DNA from: CAZNKU01 sp045654805 | GTDB lineage: Bacteria > Bacillota > Clostridia > Monoglobales > Firm-18 | Assembly (NCBI GenBank): GCA_045654805.1 | Contig: JAZOOD010000029.1 | Span: 1 to 64,000 of the forward strand | Direction of reading: 5' to 3' | DNA length: 64,000 nucleotides | Shown here: positions 33,120-42,981 of the stretch, in pieces | Position numbering within the stretch: position 1 is the stretch's first letter | How the letters are laid out: each line of letters begins with the position of its first letter | Notes under the pieces: model-generated | What the model was told of the DNA's origin: nothing | Seen by the model: the letters and a program-made list of their open reading frames with translations, nothing else | Database searches by the model: none | Program-made: the position numbers and the translations under genes

Positions 33120-33923
33120 ATGACAAGGAGAATTGAAGTAACAGCAAAAACTGTTGATGAAGCTGTTGAAAAGGCTCTTAAAGAATTCAATACAACAAGA
33201 GAAAATGTTGAAGTTTATGTTGTGGAAGAAGGATCTAGGGGAATATTTGGATTGGGCGCCAAGGATGCAAAAGTAAGAGTATCTTTTGACGAAGAAAAAA
33301 TTGAAAATGTTAAAATTTCCATTAGTGCAGAGGACATATCGGAGGCAAAAAAGCCTGCTCCAAAGAAAAAGGTAGAGAAGCCTGTTAATAAACCGGAACC
33401 TGCTACAGAAAAGGTTTCTGAACCAGTTGAAGATGAAAGTGTTAACCGCCCTGAAAGAAAGTCTACATATTCAGCAGAAGCTGTTGAACAGGCAAAGGCT
33501 TTTGTTCAGGATGTTGTTACAAAAATGGGTACAACATGCACGGTTGAGGCTGTTGACGGTGAATCTAAGCTTATCGTTTCCGGCGAGGATGTGGGTGTTA
33601 TTATAGGCAGACGCGGCGACACTATTGATGCTATTCAGTATCTTGTAAACTTGTATGTAAACAAGGACAGACACGGTGATGATTATTGCAGAATTACTGT
33701 TGATACTGAAAACTATCGTGCAAGACGCGAAGAAACCTTGAAAAAACTCGCTAACAGTATGGCTAACAAGGCTGTAAAATACAGAAAAGATATGTCTTTA
33801 GAGCCTATGAATCCATACGAAAGAAGAATTATTCATTCAGCATTACAAAATCATAAATATGTTAAGACAAAAAGCGTTGGTGAAGAACCGAACAGAAGAA
33901 TTGTTGTAACATTGAAAAAATAA
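33120..33923 (+). CDS. khpB: RNA-binding protein KhpB (Jag)
   Basis: Protein of 267 residues: N-terminal Jag domain (about 1-55, EEGSRGIFGLGAKDAKV), a Lys/Pro/Glu-rich linker (75-115), a KH domain with GVIIGRRGDTIDAIQYLVN and a C-terminal R3H domain (YERRIIHSALQ, PNRRIVVTLKK). It binds RNA, usually with KhpA, and affects cell wall synthesis. It is the last gene of the rpmH operon, followed by a strong terminator. Confidence 0.95.
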   Translation: MTRRIEVTAKTVDEAVEKALKEFNTTRENVEVYVVEEGSRGIFGLGAKDAKVRVSFDEEKIENVKISISAEDISEAKKPAPKKKVEKPVNKPEPATEKVSEPVEDESVNRPERKSTYSAEAVEQAKAFVQDVVTKMGTTCTVEAVDGESKLIVSGEDVGVIIGRRGDTIDAIQYLVNLYVNKDRHGDDYCRITVDTENYRARREETLKKLANSMANKAVKYRKDMSLEPMNPYERRIIHSALQNHKYVKTKSVGEEPNRRIVVTLKK

Positions 33924-33927
33924 TTTT

Positions 33928-33967
33928 AAAGGTTGTTACATAATCAATTATGTAGCAACCTTTTTTA
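33928..33967 (+). terminator. Terminator of the rpmH-khpB operon
   Basis: AAGGTTGTTACATAAT pairs with ATTATGTAGCAACCTT (one G-U pair, two-base nominal loop), followed by a run of six T. The mnmE start is 28 bases further on. Confidence 0.88.
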
Positions 33968-33993
33968 GTATTTTGTACTTTGAGGTGTTTTTT

Positions 33994-35328
33994 ATGACAA
34001 TAGCAGCTATAGCTACCGCAAACGCAACAGGAGGTATAGGGATTGTACGTTTAAGCGGTGAAAAATCAATAGAAATTGCTAACAAAATTTTTAGTCTGGA
34101 TGTGACAAAATTTCAAAGTCATACCCTCCATCTCGGCAAGATAGTCTTTAACGGACATATAATTGATGAAGCGTTGGTCAGCGTTTTTAAGGCACCAAAT
34201 AGCTATACAGGTGAAGATGTTGTGGAATTTAACTGTCACGGAGGGCTTCGCGTATGCAAAATGGTACTTGAGGCTATATATCAAAGCGGAGCAAAGCCTG
34301 CACAGGCAGGAGAATTTACCAAGCGTGCTTTTTTAAACGGTAAAATAGACCTTAGTCAGGCAGAAGCAGTAGCAGACTTAATATCTGCAGAAACAGATGA
34401 TGCTGTGAGCATTGCTGCAAATCAGCTTGACAAAAAGCTTTCCGATAAAATAAATGCTTTAAGAGATGAATTAATTGCATCTACCTCACATATCTTGGCT
34501 ATGATTGACTTCTCCGAAGAGGGTGTTGAAGAGCTTGACTATACCGATTTAAAGAATACCCTAAATGACATAAATAGCCAAATAGGTGACCTTATTCTTA
34601 CATCCGACAGCGGCAGAATTATAAAAGACGGCATAAATACTGCTATTATTGGTACACCAAATGTAGGAAAATCGAGTATATTGAATACTATTTGCGGAGA
34701 AGACAGGGCGATAGTTACCAATATTGAAGGTACTACCCGTGATGTAATCGAAACACAAGTAACTATAAAGGGGTGTAAGCTCAATTTACTTGATACCGCA
34801 GGTATTCGTGAAAGCGATAATATGGTAGAACAGTTAGGCGTAAAACGTTCAAAAGATGCAATTGAAAAAGCTGACCTTATATTCCTCGTTCTTGATGGTT
34901 CCAGAGAAATTACAGACCGTGATATGGAAGTAATTAATCTTGCGGACAAGACAAAAACAATGTGTCTTATTAATAAAAGTGATCTACCTAGAAAGACTAA
35001 CTTTAGCGGAGATTTTTTAAGGACAATATATGTTTCTGCACAAACGGGAGAAGGATTTGCCCAGCTTTTTGACTGTATATACAATATGTATAGTGCAGGT
35101 GATGTTACCGATAAAATTATTATTACAAACCCACGTCATAAACATAGTCTTATGAATGCAAAATCTGTCATAGACGAAATACTGACCGCAATGAAAACCG
35201 ATACTCCTTTTGACATAATATTAGGAGATATTGAAATAGCTATATCTGCATTGGGTGAAATAGGTGGTATGACAGTAAGTGATGAGATTATAGACAGTAT
35301 ATTTGCAAACTTTTGCGTTGGAAAATAA
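33994..35328 (+). CDS. mnmE: tRNA modification GTPase MnmE
   Basis: With MnmG it makes the (carboxymethyl)aminomethyl group on wobble uridine 34. The 444-residue chain has the N-terminal folate-binding domain, a central helical domain and an inserted G domain (GTPNVGKSSIL, DTAGIRES, NKSD). It ends in the invariant FCVGK. GAGGTG precedes the ATG at 33994. mnmG follows after 25 bases. Confidence 0.96.
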   Translation: MTIAAIATANATGGIGIVRLSGEKSIEIANKIFSLDVTKFQSHTLHLGKIVFNGHIIDEALVSVFKAPNSYTGEDVVEFNCHGGLRVCKMVLEAIYQSGAKPAQAGEFTKRAFLNGKIDLSQAEAVADLISAETDDAVSIAANQLDKKLSDKINALRDELIASTSHILAMIDFSEEGVEELDYTDLKNTLNDINSQIGDLILTSDSGRIIKDGINTAIIGTPNVGKSSILNTICGEDRAIVTNIEGTTRDVIETQVTIKGCKLNLLDTAGIRESDNMVEQLGVKRSKDAIEKADLIFLVLDGSREITDRDMEVINLADKTKTMCLINKSDLPRKTNFSGDFLRTIYVSAQTGEGFAQLFDCIYNMYSAGDVTDKIIITNPRHKHSLMNAKSVIDEILTAMKTDTPFDIILGDIEIAISALGEIGGMTVSDEIIDSIFANFCVGK

Positions 35329-35353
35329 AAAGAAGAACTTAGAGGCGATTTAT

Positions 35354-37225
35354 ATGTCAAATTATTTTGCAGGCGAGTATGATGTTGCAGTGATAGGTGC
35401 AGGCCACGCGGGATGTGAGGCAGCCTTGGCAGCAGCAAGACTCGGGATGAAAACAATTTTATTTACAATTAATCTTGATGCCATAGGCAATATGCCCTGT
35501 AACCCCTGTATTGGCGGTACAGCAAAAGGGCATCTTGTAAGGGAAATAGATTCATTGGGCGGTGAAATGGGTAAGATTGCTGATGCTACAAAGCTGCAAT
35601 CCCGTATGCTTAATCGTGGCAAAGGTCCTGCTGTATATTCCCTAAGAGTCCAGTCAGATAGACGTGCTTATCAGGAAAAAATGAAGCAGACTTTGGAAGC
35701 TGTGCCAAATCTTGACATTAAACAATGCGAAATCACGGAGATTATCCACGATGAAAATAACAAGGTTACAGGAGTCGTTTCCCATTTGGGTGCAGAGTAT
35801 GCTGTAAAAGCAGTAATAATATGCTCCGGCACATACCTACGCGGAAAAATTCACGTAGGTGAGGTTTCGTATGACGGCGGTCCGGACGGAATGTTTGCTG
35901 CAACAAAGCTTACAGAATGTCTTAATGATATGGGTATAAAAACAATGCGTTTTAAAACCGGTACACCTGCACGTATTAATAGACACACGGTAGACCTTTC
36001 AAAATTTGAACAGCAGATAGGTGACGAAGAAATAATTAATTTTTCTTTTGAGACAAAGGAAAAAGCTGAAAATAAGGTTGTGTGCTACCTTGGATATACA
36101 ACTGAGGAAATGCACAATGTTATAAAGGAAAATCTACATCGCTCACCTCTTTATGGTGGTCAAATTGAAGGTGTAGGTCCAAGGTATTGTCCATCTATCG
36201 AAGACAAGGTTGTTCGATTTGCAGATAAAAAAAGGCATCAATTCTTCTTGGAGCCTTGCGGTTACAACACAGATGAAATGTATGTTCAGGGGTTATCATC
36301 TTCTATGCCGGAAGACGTACAGATAAAAATGTACAGAGCAATACCGGGTATGGAAAATGTTCACTTTATGCGTACTGCATACGCTATTGAGTACGATTGC
36401 ATAGACCCTACCCAATTAAAACCATCACTGGAATTTAAATGTGCAGAGGGCCTTTACGGTGCGGGGCAGTTTAACGGAACTTCCGGTTACGAAGAAGCTG
36501 CTGCACAAGGGCTTATGGCGGGTATTAATGCAGCAAGAAAAATAACAGGAAAAGAGCCTGTTGTACTATCACGTTCCGAAGCGTATATTGGTGTGTTGAT
36601 AGATGACCTTGTAACAAAAGGCACAAATGAACCCTACAGAATGATGACGGCAAGGGCAGAGCATCGTTTACTGTTAAGACAGGACAACGCGGATATTAGA
36701 CTTACGCCGATAGGCCACGAAATCGGCCTTATAAGCAATGAAAGATATTCAAGATTTCTTGAAATGAAAGAAAAAATTGAAAAGGAAAAGGAGCGTCTTG
36801 CAAGGACGAATATCGCACCTACCAAGAGAGTGAATGACTTTTTAGAGAAACACGGATGCACTCCACTTTCTACCGGTGCAAAGCTTATAGATATTTTAAG
36901 ACGTCCACAGCTTAACTACAATGATCTTAAGGAAATTGACGACAATTTCCCAAATTATGATGAAATAGTTGCATATCAGGTATATACTGATGTAAAATAT
37001 GAGGGATATATTAAAAGGCAGGTTGAACAGGCAGAACAGGTAAAAAAACTTGATAACAAAAAAATTCCCACTGACATTAATTACGACGATGTTTACGGAT
37101 TGCGCATTGAAGCAAGACAAAAGTTGGCGGAAATCAGACCTGAATCTGTAGGACAAGCGTCCCGAATTTCCGGTGTTTCTCCTGCTGATATTGCTGTATT
37201 ATTGGTATATTTAAAATCAAAATAG
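35354..37225 (+). CDS. mnmG: tRNA uridine-5-carboxymethylaminomethyl modification enzyme MnmG
   Basis: FAD-dependent partner of MnmE, 623 residues. N-terminal dinucleotide fold GAGHAGCEAALAAARLG, the catalytic Cys region GNMPCNPCIGGTAKGHLV, and a C-terminal helical MnmE-binding domain (GVSPADIAVLLVYLK). The ATG at 35354 with GAGG 8 bases upstream is chosen over an extension into mnmE. The rsmG gene that usually follows is absent; an iron-sulfur operon comes next. Confidence 0.96.
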   Translation: MSNYFAGEYDVAVIGAGHAGCEAALAAARLGMKTILFTINLDAIGNMPCNPCIGGTAKGHLVREIDSLGGEMGKIADATKLQSRMLNRGKGPAVYSLRVQSDRRAYQEKMKQTLEAVPNLDIKQCEITEIIHDENNKVTGVVSHLGAEYAVKAVIICSGTYLRGKIHVGEVSYDGGPDGMFAATKLTECLNDMGIKTMRFKTGTPARINRHTVDLSKFEQQIGDEEIINFSFETKEKAENKVVCYLGYTTEEMHNVIKENLHRSPLYGGQIEGVGPRYCPSIEDKVVRFADKKRHQFFLEPCGYNTDEMYVQGLSSSMPEDVQIKMYRAIPGMENVHFMRTAYAIEYDCIDPTQLKPSLEFKCAEGLYGAGQFNGTSGYEEAAAQGLMAGINAARKITGKEPVVLSRSEAYIGVLIDDLVTKGTNEPYRMMTARAEHRLLLRQDNADIRLTPIGHEIGLISNERYSRFLEMKEKIEKEKERLARTNIAPTKRVNDFLEKHGCTPLSTGAKLIDILRRPQLNYNDLKEIDDNFPNYDEIVAYQVYTDVKYEGYIKRQVEQAEQVKKLDNKKIPTDINYDDVYGLRIEARQKLAEIRPESVGQASRISGVSPADIAVLLVYLKSK

Positions 37226-37287
37226 GGAAAAATAGCCTTACGTCCGTATAAGGAATGTTAAAAAACTATCAAATTGGTCTAAATTAA

Positions 37288-37316
37288 TTGACTTGACTTA
37301 TAAATTGTGCTATTAT
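37288..37316 (+). promoter_or_regulatory. promoter of the iscS-iscU-mnmA operon
   Basis: TTGACT (37288-37293), a 17-base spacer and TATTAT (37311-37316). No IscR-type regulator gene or clear operator is adjacent. Confidence 0.6.
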
Positions 37317-37353
37317 TTAATGTGGCAAAGGTAGTTAAGAAGGGGTGAAAAAA

Positions 37354-38523
37354 ATGATATATGTTGACAATGCGGCAACAACGATGCTTGAACCTGAAGT
37401 GCTAGAAAAGATGATGCCGTACCTTACAGAATATTACGGTAATGCATCTTCAATATATAGATTCGGCCAGGAAGCCAAAGAAGTTGTAAATGAATCACGC
37501 GAAACAATAGCAAAATGCTTAAATTCTGATGCAAAGGAAATTTTCTTTACCAGCGGAGGTACAGAGGCTGATAACTGGGCTATAAAAGGTGTTGCGGACG
37601 CTCTTTCAAAGAAAGGTAACCATATTATAACATCTGCAATTGAACACCACGCAGTTTTGCATACATGTGAATTTTTAGAAAAACACGGTTATAATATTAC
37701 ATACCTGCCCGTTGATGAAAACGGTCTGGTAAATCCTGATGATTTAGAAAAAGCTATTACAGATAAAACCATACTTGTATCAATAATGTTTGCAAATAAT
37801 GAAATTGGTACCATACAGCCTATTAAAAAATTGACTGAAATTGCACATAACCACGGTATTTATTTTCACACAGATGCTGTACAGGCTGTTGCTCACGTGG
37901 AAATTGATGTTAAAGATTTGGGCATCGATTTACTTTCAATGTCTGCTCATAAATTTGGGGGACCAAAGGGCATTGGCGCTTTGTATATCAAAAAAGGTGT
38001 AAAAATATCAAACCTGTTACATGGTGGCCAGCAAGAGCTTGGCAGACGTGCAACTACCGAAAACCTCGCAGGTATAGTAGGTATGGCGGCAGCACTTAAG
38101 TTAGCTATGGACAACTTTGAAGAAAATACAAAGAAGATGATGAAACTTCGCGAAAAATATATTAATGCGGTTTTAGAAAAAATACCATACTGCAGACTTA
38201 ATGGACACAGAACAGAAAGATTACCCGGTAATACAAACATTTCCTTCCAGTTTATTGAAGGTGAAGCGATGCTTTTGTTACTTGATATGTATGGTATTGC
38301 TGCATCAAGTGGTTCTGCTTGTACAAGCGGTTCACTGGACCCATCACATGTCTTACTTGCTATTGGATTACCCCACGGTATTGCCCATGGTTCACTCCGT
38401 GTAACGTTTTCTCATCACAATACTGAGGAGGAAGTTGACAAAATTGTAGATTCATTGGTAAAAGTAATTCAAAGATTAAGAGATATGTCTCCTCTTTACG
38501 AAAAGGTTAGAAAGGGTGAATAA
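37354..38523 (+). CDS. Cysteine desulfurase (NifS/IscS family)
   Basis: PLP enzyme of 389 residues that takes sulfur from cysteine for Fe-S cluster assembly and tRNA thiolation. Early DNAATT, AIEHHAVLH, PLP-lysine segment SAHKFGGPKG and the catalytic Cys loop SSGSACTSGSLDPSHVL show a group I enzyme. The ATG at 37354 with AAGGGG 8 bases upstream is preferred to GTG at 37345. iscU follows after 2 bases and mnmA after that. Confidence 0.95.
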   Translation: MIYVDNAATTMLEPEVLEKMMPYLTEYYGNASSIYRFGQEAKEVVNESRETIAKCLNSDAKEIFFTSGGTEADNWAIKGVADALSKKGNHIITSAIEHHAVLHTCEFLEKHGYNITYLPVDENGLVNPDDLEKAITDKTILVSIMFANNEIGTIQPIKKLTEIAHNHGIYFHTDAVQAVAHVEIDVKDLGIDLLSMSAHKFGGPKGIGALYIKKGVKISNLLHGGQQELGRRATTENLAGIVGMAAALKLAMDNFEENTKKMMKLREKYINAVLEKIPYCRLNGHRTERLPGNTNISFQFIEGEAMLLLLDMYGIAASSGSACTSGSLDPSHVLLAIGLPHGIAHGSLRVTFSHHNTEEEVDKIVDSLVKVIQRLRDMSPLYEKVRKGE

Positions 38524-38525
38524 TA

Positions 38526-38966
38526 ATGTTATATAGCGAAAAGGTTATGGACCATTTTGCAAATCCGCGTAACGTAGGTGAAATACCTGACGCCAACGCA
38601 ATAGGAGAAGTTGGTAACGAAAAATGCGGAGATATTATGAAAATATATATGAAAATTGAAGATAACATAATAAAGGATGTTAAATTCAAAACTTTTGGTT
38701 GCGGTGCAGCGGTTGCAACAAGCAGTATGGCTACAACTATGGTTATGGGCAAAACAGTTGACGAAGCATTACAGCTTACAAATAAAGCGGTTATGGAAGC
38801 TTTGGACGGTTTGCCACCTGTAAAGGTACATTGTTCCGTATTGGCAGAACAAGCAATTCAAGCTGCTCTGGAGGACTATTACAAGCGTCAGGGAATAGAT
38901 CCTAAGGGTATTTTAAAAAGATGTGACCACAATTGTGCAGAATGCACTTGTCACGACCATGAGTAA
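38526..38966 (+). CDS. iscU: Fe-S cluster scaffold IscU/NifU N-terminal type
   Basis: Scaffold protein of 146 residues with the three cluster-binding Cys: NEKCGDIMKI, TFGCGAAVATSS and VHCSVLAEQAI. An unusual C-terminal tail of about 15 residues is rich in Cys and His (RCDHNCAECTCHDHE) and could hold a metal or a second cluster. It sits between the desulfurase and mnmA, overlapping the latter by 8 bases. Confidence 0.93.
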   Translation: MLYSEKVMDHFANPRNVGEIPDANAIGEVGNEKCGDIMKIYMKIEDNIIKDVKFKTFGCGAAVATSSMATTMVMGKTVDEALQLTNKAVMEALDGLPPVKVHCSVLAEQAIQAALEDYYKRQGIDPKGILKRCDHNCAECTCHDHE

Positions 38967-40011
38967 GAGTGTTATAATCGGCATGAGCGGAGGTGTGGAC
39001 AGCTCCGCAAGTGCCGCTTTGCTTAAAAAACAGGGATACCGTGTTGTAGGTGTAACAATGAAATTATGGAACGGAGAGCAGGCCGATGGCGGTTGCTGCT
39101 CTTTTTCAGCCATTGATGACGCTAAAAAGGTTGCGGACATACTTGGTATTGAACATTATGTACTAGACTACGAAAAGGAATTTGAACATAATGTTATAAA
39201 ATATTTTATAAATGAATACAAGTCCGGTAAAACACCCAACCCTTGTGTATTATGCAATAAGCATATTAAATTTAATGCTCTTTCGAAAATGGCAGATGAT
39301 CTTGGTATAGATTATATCGCCACAGGACATTATGCTAAAATTCAGGAAAATAACGGCAGATATTTACTTGTGCGCCCGGAAGACAGAAAAAAAGACCAGA
39401 CATATTTTCTTTACAATATGACACAGGAGCAATTAAAGAGGACGCTATTTCCCTTATACGATGTTACAAAAGAAGAAACCCGTAAAATCGCCCAGGAAAT
39501 AGGACTTTCAGTAGCTGAAAAACCCGACAGTCAGGATATCTGCTTTATCCCCGACGGGGACTATGTAAACTTTATTAAAAGACGTGACGGTAATATGCCC
39601 GAAGGTGATTTTGTGGATTCCGAAGGTAATGTTTTAGGCAGACACAAAGGCATAATGAACTACACAATCGGTCAGAGAAAAGGCCTTGGGATAGCCCTCA
39701 ACAGACCAATGTATGTTACAGGCATTGATGCTAAAAACAACAGGGTGGTTTTAGGCCCTGACGGTTCACAGTTAAAGGACGGTCTTAAGGCTCATTCAGT
39801 TAATATGATAGCCTTTGATAAAATAACGGAGCCATTTGAATGCACAGCAAAAATCCGTTATAATGCTCAGGATGTGCCATGTATGGTATATCTTACCAAA
39901 GATGGATTTGAAGTAAAATTCCGACAACCGCAAAAGTCCGTTACCCCCGGACAAATGGTTGTTCTTTATGATAATAATATAGTAATCGGCGGAGGAATAA
40001 TAGGTGTTTGA
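38959..40011 (+). CDS. mnmA: tRNA-specific 2-thiouridylase MnmA
   Basis: ATP-dependent enzyme that thiolates C2 of wobble uridine 34 in tRNA-Lys, -Glu and -Gln. The 350 residues show the PP-loop GMSGGVDSSASAALL, catalytic Cys in NPCVLCNKHIKF and SQDICFIPDGDY. The ATG at 38959 overlaps the iscU stop. Sulfur would come from the desulfurase two genes upstream. It overlaps the pcrA start by 8 bases. Confidence 0.96.
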   Translation: MSKSVIIGMSGGVDSSASAALLKKQGYRVVGVTMKLWNGEQADGGCCSFSAIDDAKKVADILGIEHYVLDYEKEFEHNVIKYFINEYKSGKTPNPCVLCNKHIKFNALSKMADDLGIDYIATGHYAKIQENNGRYLLVRPEDRKKDQTYFLYNMTQEQLKRTLFPLYDVTKEETRKIAQEIGLSVAEKPDSQDICFIPDGDYVNFIKRRDGNMPEGDFVDSEGNVLGRHKGIMNYTIGQRKGLGIALNRPMYVTGIDAKNNRVVLGPDGSQLKDGLKAHSVNMIAFDKITEPFECTAKIRYNAQDVPCMVYLTKDGFEVKFRQPQKSVTPGQMVVLYDNNIVIGGGIIGV

Positions 40012-42157
40012 TTTTAATTTTCCAAACCTTAATGACAAACAGCGTGAAGCTGTATATACTACGGAGGGCCCTGTGCTGATACTTGCAGGTGCAGGTAGTG
40101 GAAAAACTACTGTTTTAATTAACAGGATTGCCTATCTAATAGGTGCAAAAAACGTTTTTCCAAGCCAGATATTGGCTATTACTTTCACAAATAAAGCTGC
40201 AGCAGAGCTTAAAAGCCGTCTTGAAACAATGCTTGGTGGAGAAGGTGAAATGGTATGGGCAAGTACATTTCATTCACTATGCGTACGCATATTAAGACGC
40301 GACATTGAAAAAATTGGCTACCCCTCCTCCTTTAACATTTTTGACAGGGCAGACCAACTTACGGTTGTAAAAGAATGTTTGAAGGAAATGGGGATTGATG
40401 ACAAAACATATCCCCCAAAATCCGTACTTTCAACCATTGGCAGAGCAAAAGACGAACTTCTAACTCCGGAAGATATGGCAAAAAATATCGCCGGAGATTT
40501 TCGGCTTGAAAAGGTTGCTCAAATATACAGTCTTTATCAGAAAAAATTACAAAAATACGGCTCATTGGATTTTGACGATATTATAATGCTGGCGGTAAAA
40601 TTATTTTCTGAACACCCGGAGGTTCTAAAGTACTATCAAAGCAGATTCCAATACATAATGGTAGACGAATATCAGGACACAAACCACGCACAATACAGCC
40701 TTGTATCTATGCTTGCAGGCGGACACGGCAATTTGTGCGTTGTAGGTGATGATGACCAAAGTATATATAAGTTCCGCGGAGCAAATATCGAAAATATTCT
40801 CTCCTTTGAAAAACAGTATACAAATTCAAAGGTAATAAAACTTGAAGAAAACTATCGCTCTACACAAAATATCCTTGACGCTGCAAATAACGTTATTAAA
40901 AACAATATGGGCAGAAAGGGTAAAAATCTTTGGACAAGCAAGGGCGACGGTGAAAAAATCAAGGTTATAAAAGCACAAAATGAACACGATGAAGGACAGA
41001 AAATAGCTGAAAGAATATCCGAACTCACGGATAAGGGCTATTCATATAATGATTTTGCAATCTTGTACAGAACAAATGCACAATCCCGTGTGATAGAAAA
41101 TATGCTTTTAAGAAATGCCATACCGTACAGAGTTCTGGGCGGTCTGCGATTCTTTGACCGCAAGGAAATCAAGGATGTGCTTGCATATATGAAGCTTATA
41201 AACAATCCTAGCGACAACATAAGTCTAAAAAGAATTATAAATGAACCCAAACGAGGCATTGGCAAAAAAACCGTTGAAGATGCAGAAGTTTTGTCTGCAC
41301 AACAAGGTACAAGTATGTTTCGGATATGTGAAGAGTCAACAGGTAAGCTGAAAGCCTTTGCAGAAATGATAAACCAAATAAAAGAAAAAAATCTGGGCAT
41401 ATCTAAAATGGTTGAGGAAATCCTAGATAAAACCGGTTATCTTGAAGCCTTGGTAAATGAAAACACTATAGAAGCAACTACAAGAATTGAAAACATAAGG
41501 GAACTTGTAACTGACGCAATGGAATATGAAAAAACCGAGGACGAAGAGCCTACATTAGCAGGATATCTTGAAAAAATATCTCTCGTTGCAGATGTAGATA
41601 ACTACGACGAAACTCAAGATGTTGTAGTAATGATGACGTTGCATAGTGCCAAAGGTCTTGAATTTCCCATAGTATTTATAGCAGGTATGGAGGACGGAAT
41701 ATTTCCCGGTTATCAGTCCATAATAGCTGGCGATGAGCTTGAGGAGGAACGCAGACTTTGCTATGTGGGTATAACAAGAGCAAAACAAATACTCCACATA
41801 AGCCATGCATTTTCACGAAGTCTTTACGGGTCTACCTCATACAATCAACCATCAAGATTTTTGGACGAAATACCAACCGAACTAATTGACGGACAATTTA
41901 CATCAAGTACTCCGCTAAGAGATAATGTATTCCCCAAATCTACGGCACAGCACAGTTCTATCAATCTCAGCAGCCAGCCAAAAACAACACAAAAAAGTGA
42001 TTTCAGCATAGGCGACAGAGTAAAACATTTTAAATTTGGCGAGGGTACAATTCTAAAAGCAATTCCCGTGGGAAATGACGTGCACCTTGAGGTTATGTTT
42101 GACACCGCAGGTACAAAAAATCTTATGGCAGCATATGCTAAACTAAAAAAATTATAG
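40004..42157 (+). CDS. pcrA: ATP-dependent DNA helicase PcrA/UvrD
   Basis: Superfamily 1 helicase of 717 residues acting in repair and replication restart. Motifs in order: Q-motif LNDKQREAV, Walker A GAGSGKTTVL, motif Ia ITFTNKAAAE, motif II VDEYQDTN, motif III GDDDQSIYKFRGA, motif IV YRTNAQSR, motif V TLHSAKGLEF and motif VI VGITRAK. A C-terminal Tudor-like segment (FSIGDRVKHFKFGEGTI) is typical of PcrA. GTG is the start, with GGAGG 8 bases upstream inside mnmA. Confidence 0.96.
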   Translation: MFDFNFPNLNDKQREAVYTTEGPVLILAGAGSGKTTVLINRIAYLIGAKNVFPSQILAITFTNKAAAELKSRLETMLGGEGEMVWASTFHSLCVRILRRDIEKIGYPSSFNIFDRADQLTVVKECLKEMGIDDKTYPPKSVLSTIGRAKDELLTPEDMAKNIAGDFRLEKVAQIYSLYQKKLQKYGSLDFDDIIMLAVKLFSEHPEVLKYYQSRFQYIMVDEYQDTNHAQYSLVSMLAGGHGNLCVVGDDDQSIYKFRGANIENILSFEKQYTNSKVIKLEENYRSTQNILDAANNVIKNNMGRKGKNLWTSKGDGEKIKVIKAQNEHDEGQKIAERISELTDKGYSYNDFAILYRTNAQSRVIENMLLRNAIPYRVLGGLRFFDRKEIKDVLAYMKLINNPSDNISLKRIINEPKRGIGKKTVEDAEVLSAQQGTSMFRICEESTGKLKAFAEMINQIKEKNLGISKMVEEILDKTGYLEALVNENTIEATTRIENIRELVTDAMEYEKTEDEEPTLAGYLEKISLVADVDNYDETQDVVVMMTLHSAKGLEFPIVFIAGMEDGIFPGYQSIIAGDELEEERRLCYVGITRAKQILHISHAFSRSLYGSTSYNQPSRFLDEIPTELIDGQFTSSTPLRDNVFPKSTAQHSSINLSSQPKTTQKSDFSIGDRVKHFKFGEGTILKAIPVGNDVHLEVMFDTAGTKNLMAAYAKLKKL

Positions 42158-42166
42158 GAGATTATT

Positions 42167-42907
42167 ATGGAAAGCTATACAGACTTTGCATATGTATATG
42201 ACAAGTTAATAGATCAGGACTATGAAAAATGGGCAGATTATATTGAAAATATATTTAAAATAAACAAAAAAGAACCCAAACTTGTTCTGGACCTGGGATG
42301 CGGCACAGGAAGCATTACAAACATCCTTGCCAAACGAGGATATGATATGATCGGCGTGGATTTATCCCCTGATATGTTAAATGTAGCAATAAACAAGGCT
42401 GCGGAACAGAAGCTTGATGTACTATATCTGTGTCAGGATATTCGCGAATTTGAGCTTTATGGTACGGTTGATGCCATAATATGCACACTAGATGTACTCA
42501 ATTACATAACTGAGCCAAAAGAGCTTGACCGGGTGTTTGCATTGGTTAAAAACTATTTAAATCCTGATGGAATATTTATATTCGATATCAATACGGAATA
42601 CAAGCTTAAAAATATACTAGGTAACAACACATTTATTAATGAAGAAGACGGAGTATTCTACACCTGGGAAAATGAAAATGTTGACTGCATTAGCAACCAG
42701 TACCTGACATTTTTTGCAGAATGTGAAAACGGTATGTACGAAAGGTTTGACGAAACCCACATTCAAAGAGCATATAAAATTGATGAAATAGTGGATTTGC
42801 TAAATAAAAACAATTTGACTTTTGAGGCAGAATACAGGCTTTTCACCCTTGAAAAAGCTGATGAAAACTGCGAAAAAACGGTTATTGTGTCGAAATGTTT
42901 ATGTTGA
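42167..42907 (+). CDS. Class I SAM-dependent methyltransferase
   Basis: Protein of 246 residues with a Rossmann-type SAM-binding motif (VLDLGCGTGSITNILAKRGY), motif II (GVDLSPDML) and a motif IV-like VDAIICTLDVLNYI. The substrate cannot be inferred. AGGAG precedes the ATG. It follows pcrA by 9 bases and probably shares its transcript. The promoter of the cold-shock gene overlaps its stop codon. Confidence 0.87.
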   Translation: MESYTDFAYVYDKLIDQDYEKWADYIENIFKINKKEPKLVLDLGCGTGSITNILAKRGYDMIGVDLSPDMLNVAINKAAEQKLDVLYLCQDIREFELYGTVDAIICTLDVLNYITEPKELDRVFALVKNYLNPDGIFIFDINTEYKLKNILGNNTFINEEDGVFYTWENENVDCISNQYLTFFAECENGMYERFDETHIQRAYKIDEIVDLLNKNNLTFEAEYRLFTLEKADENCEKTVIVSKCLC

Positions 42908-42932
42908 CAAAAATGGCAAAAAATGATATACT
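42904..42932 (+). promoter_or_regulatory. cold-shock gene promoter
   Basis: TTGACA (42904-42909), a 17-base spacer and TATACT (42927-42932). The leader to the start codon is only about 45 bases, too short for the long cold-sensing leaders of enteric cspA. Confidence 0.75.
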
Positions 42933-42981
42933 TACCTCATAATCCAAAGGGGTTATGCAACAATTTTTAGGAGGCAAAAGA

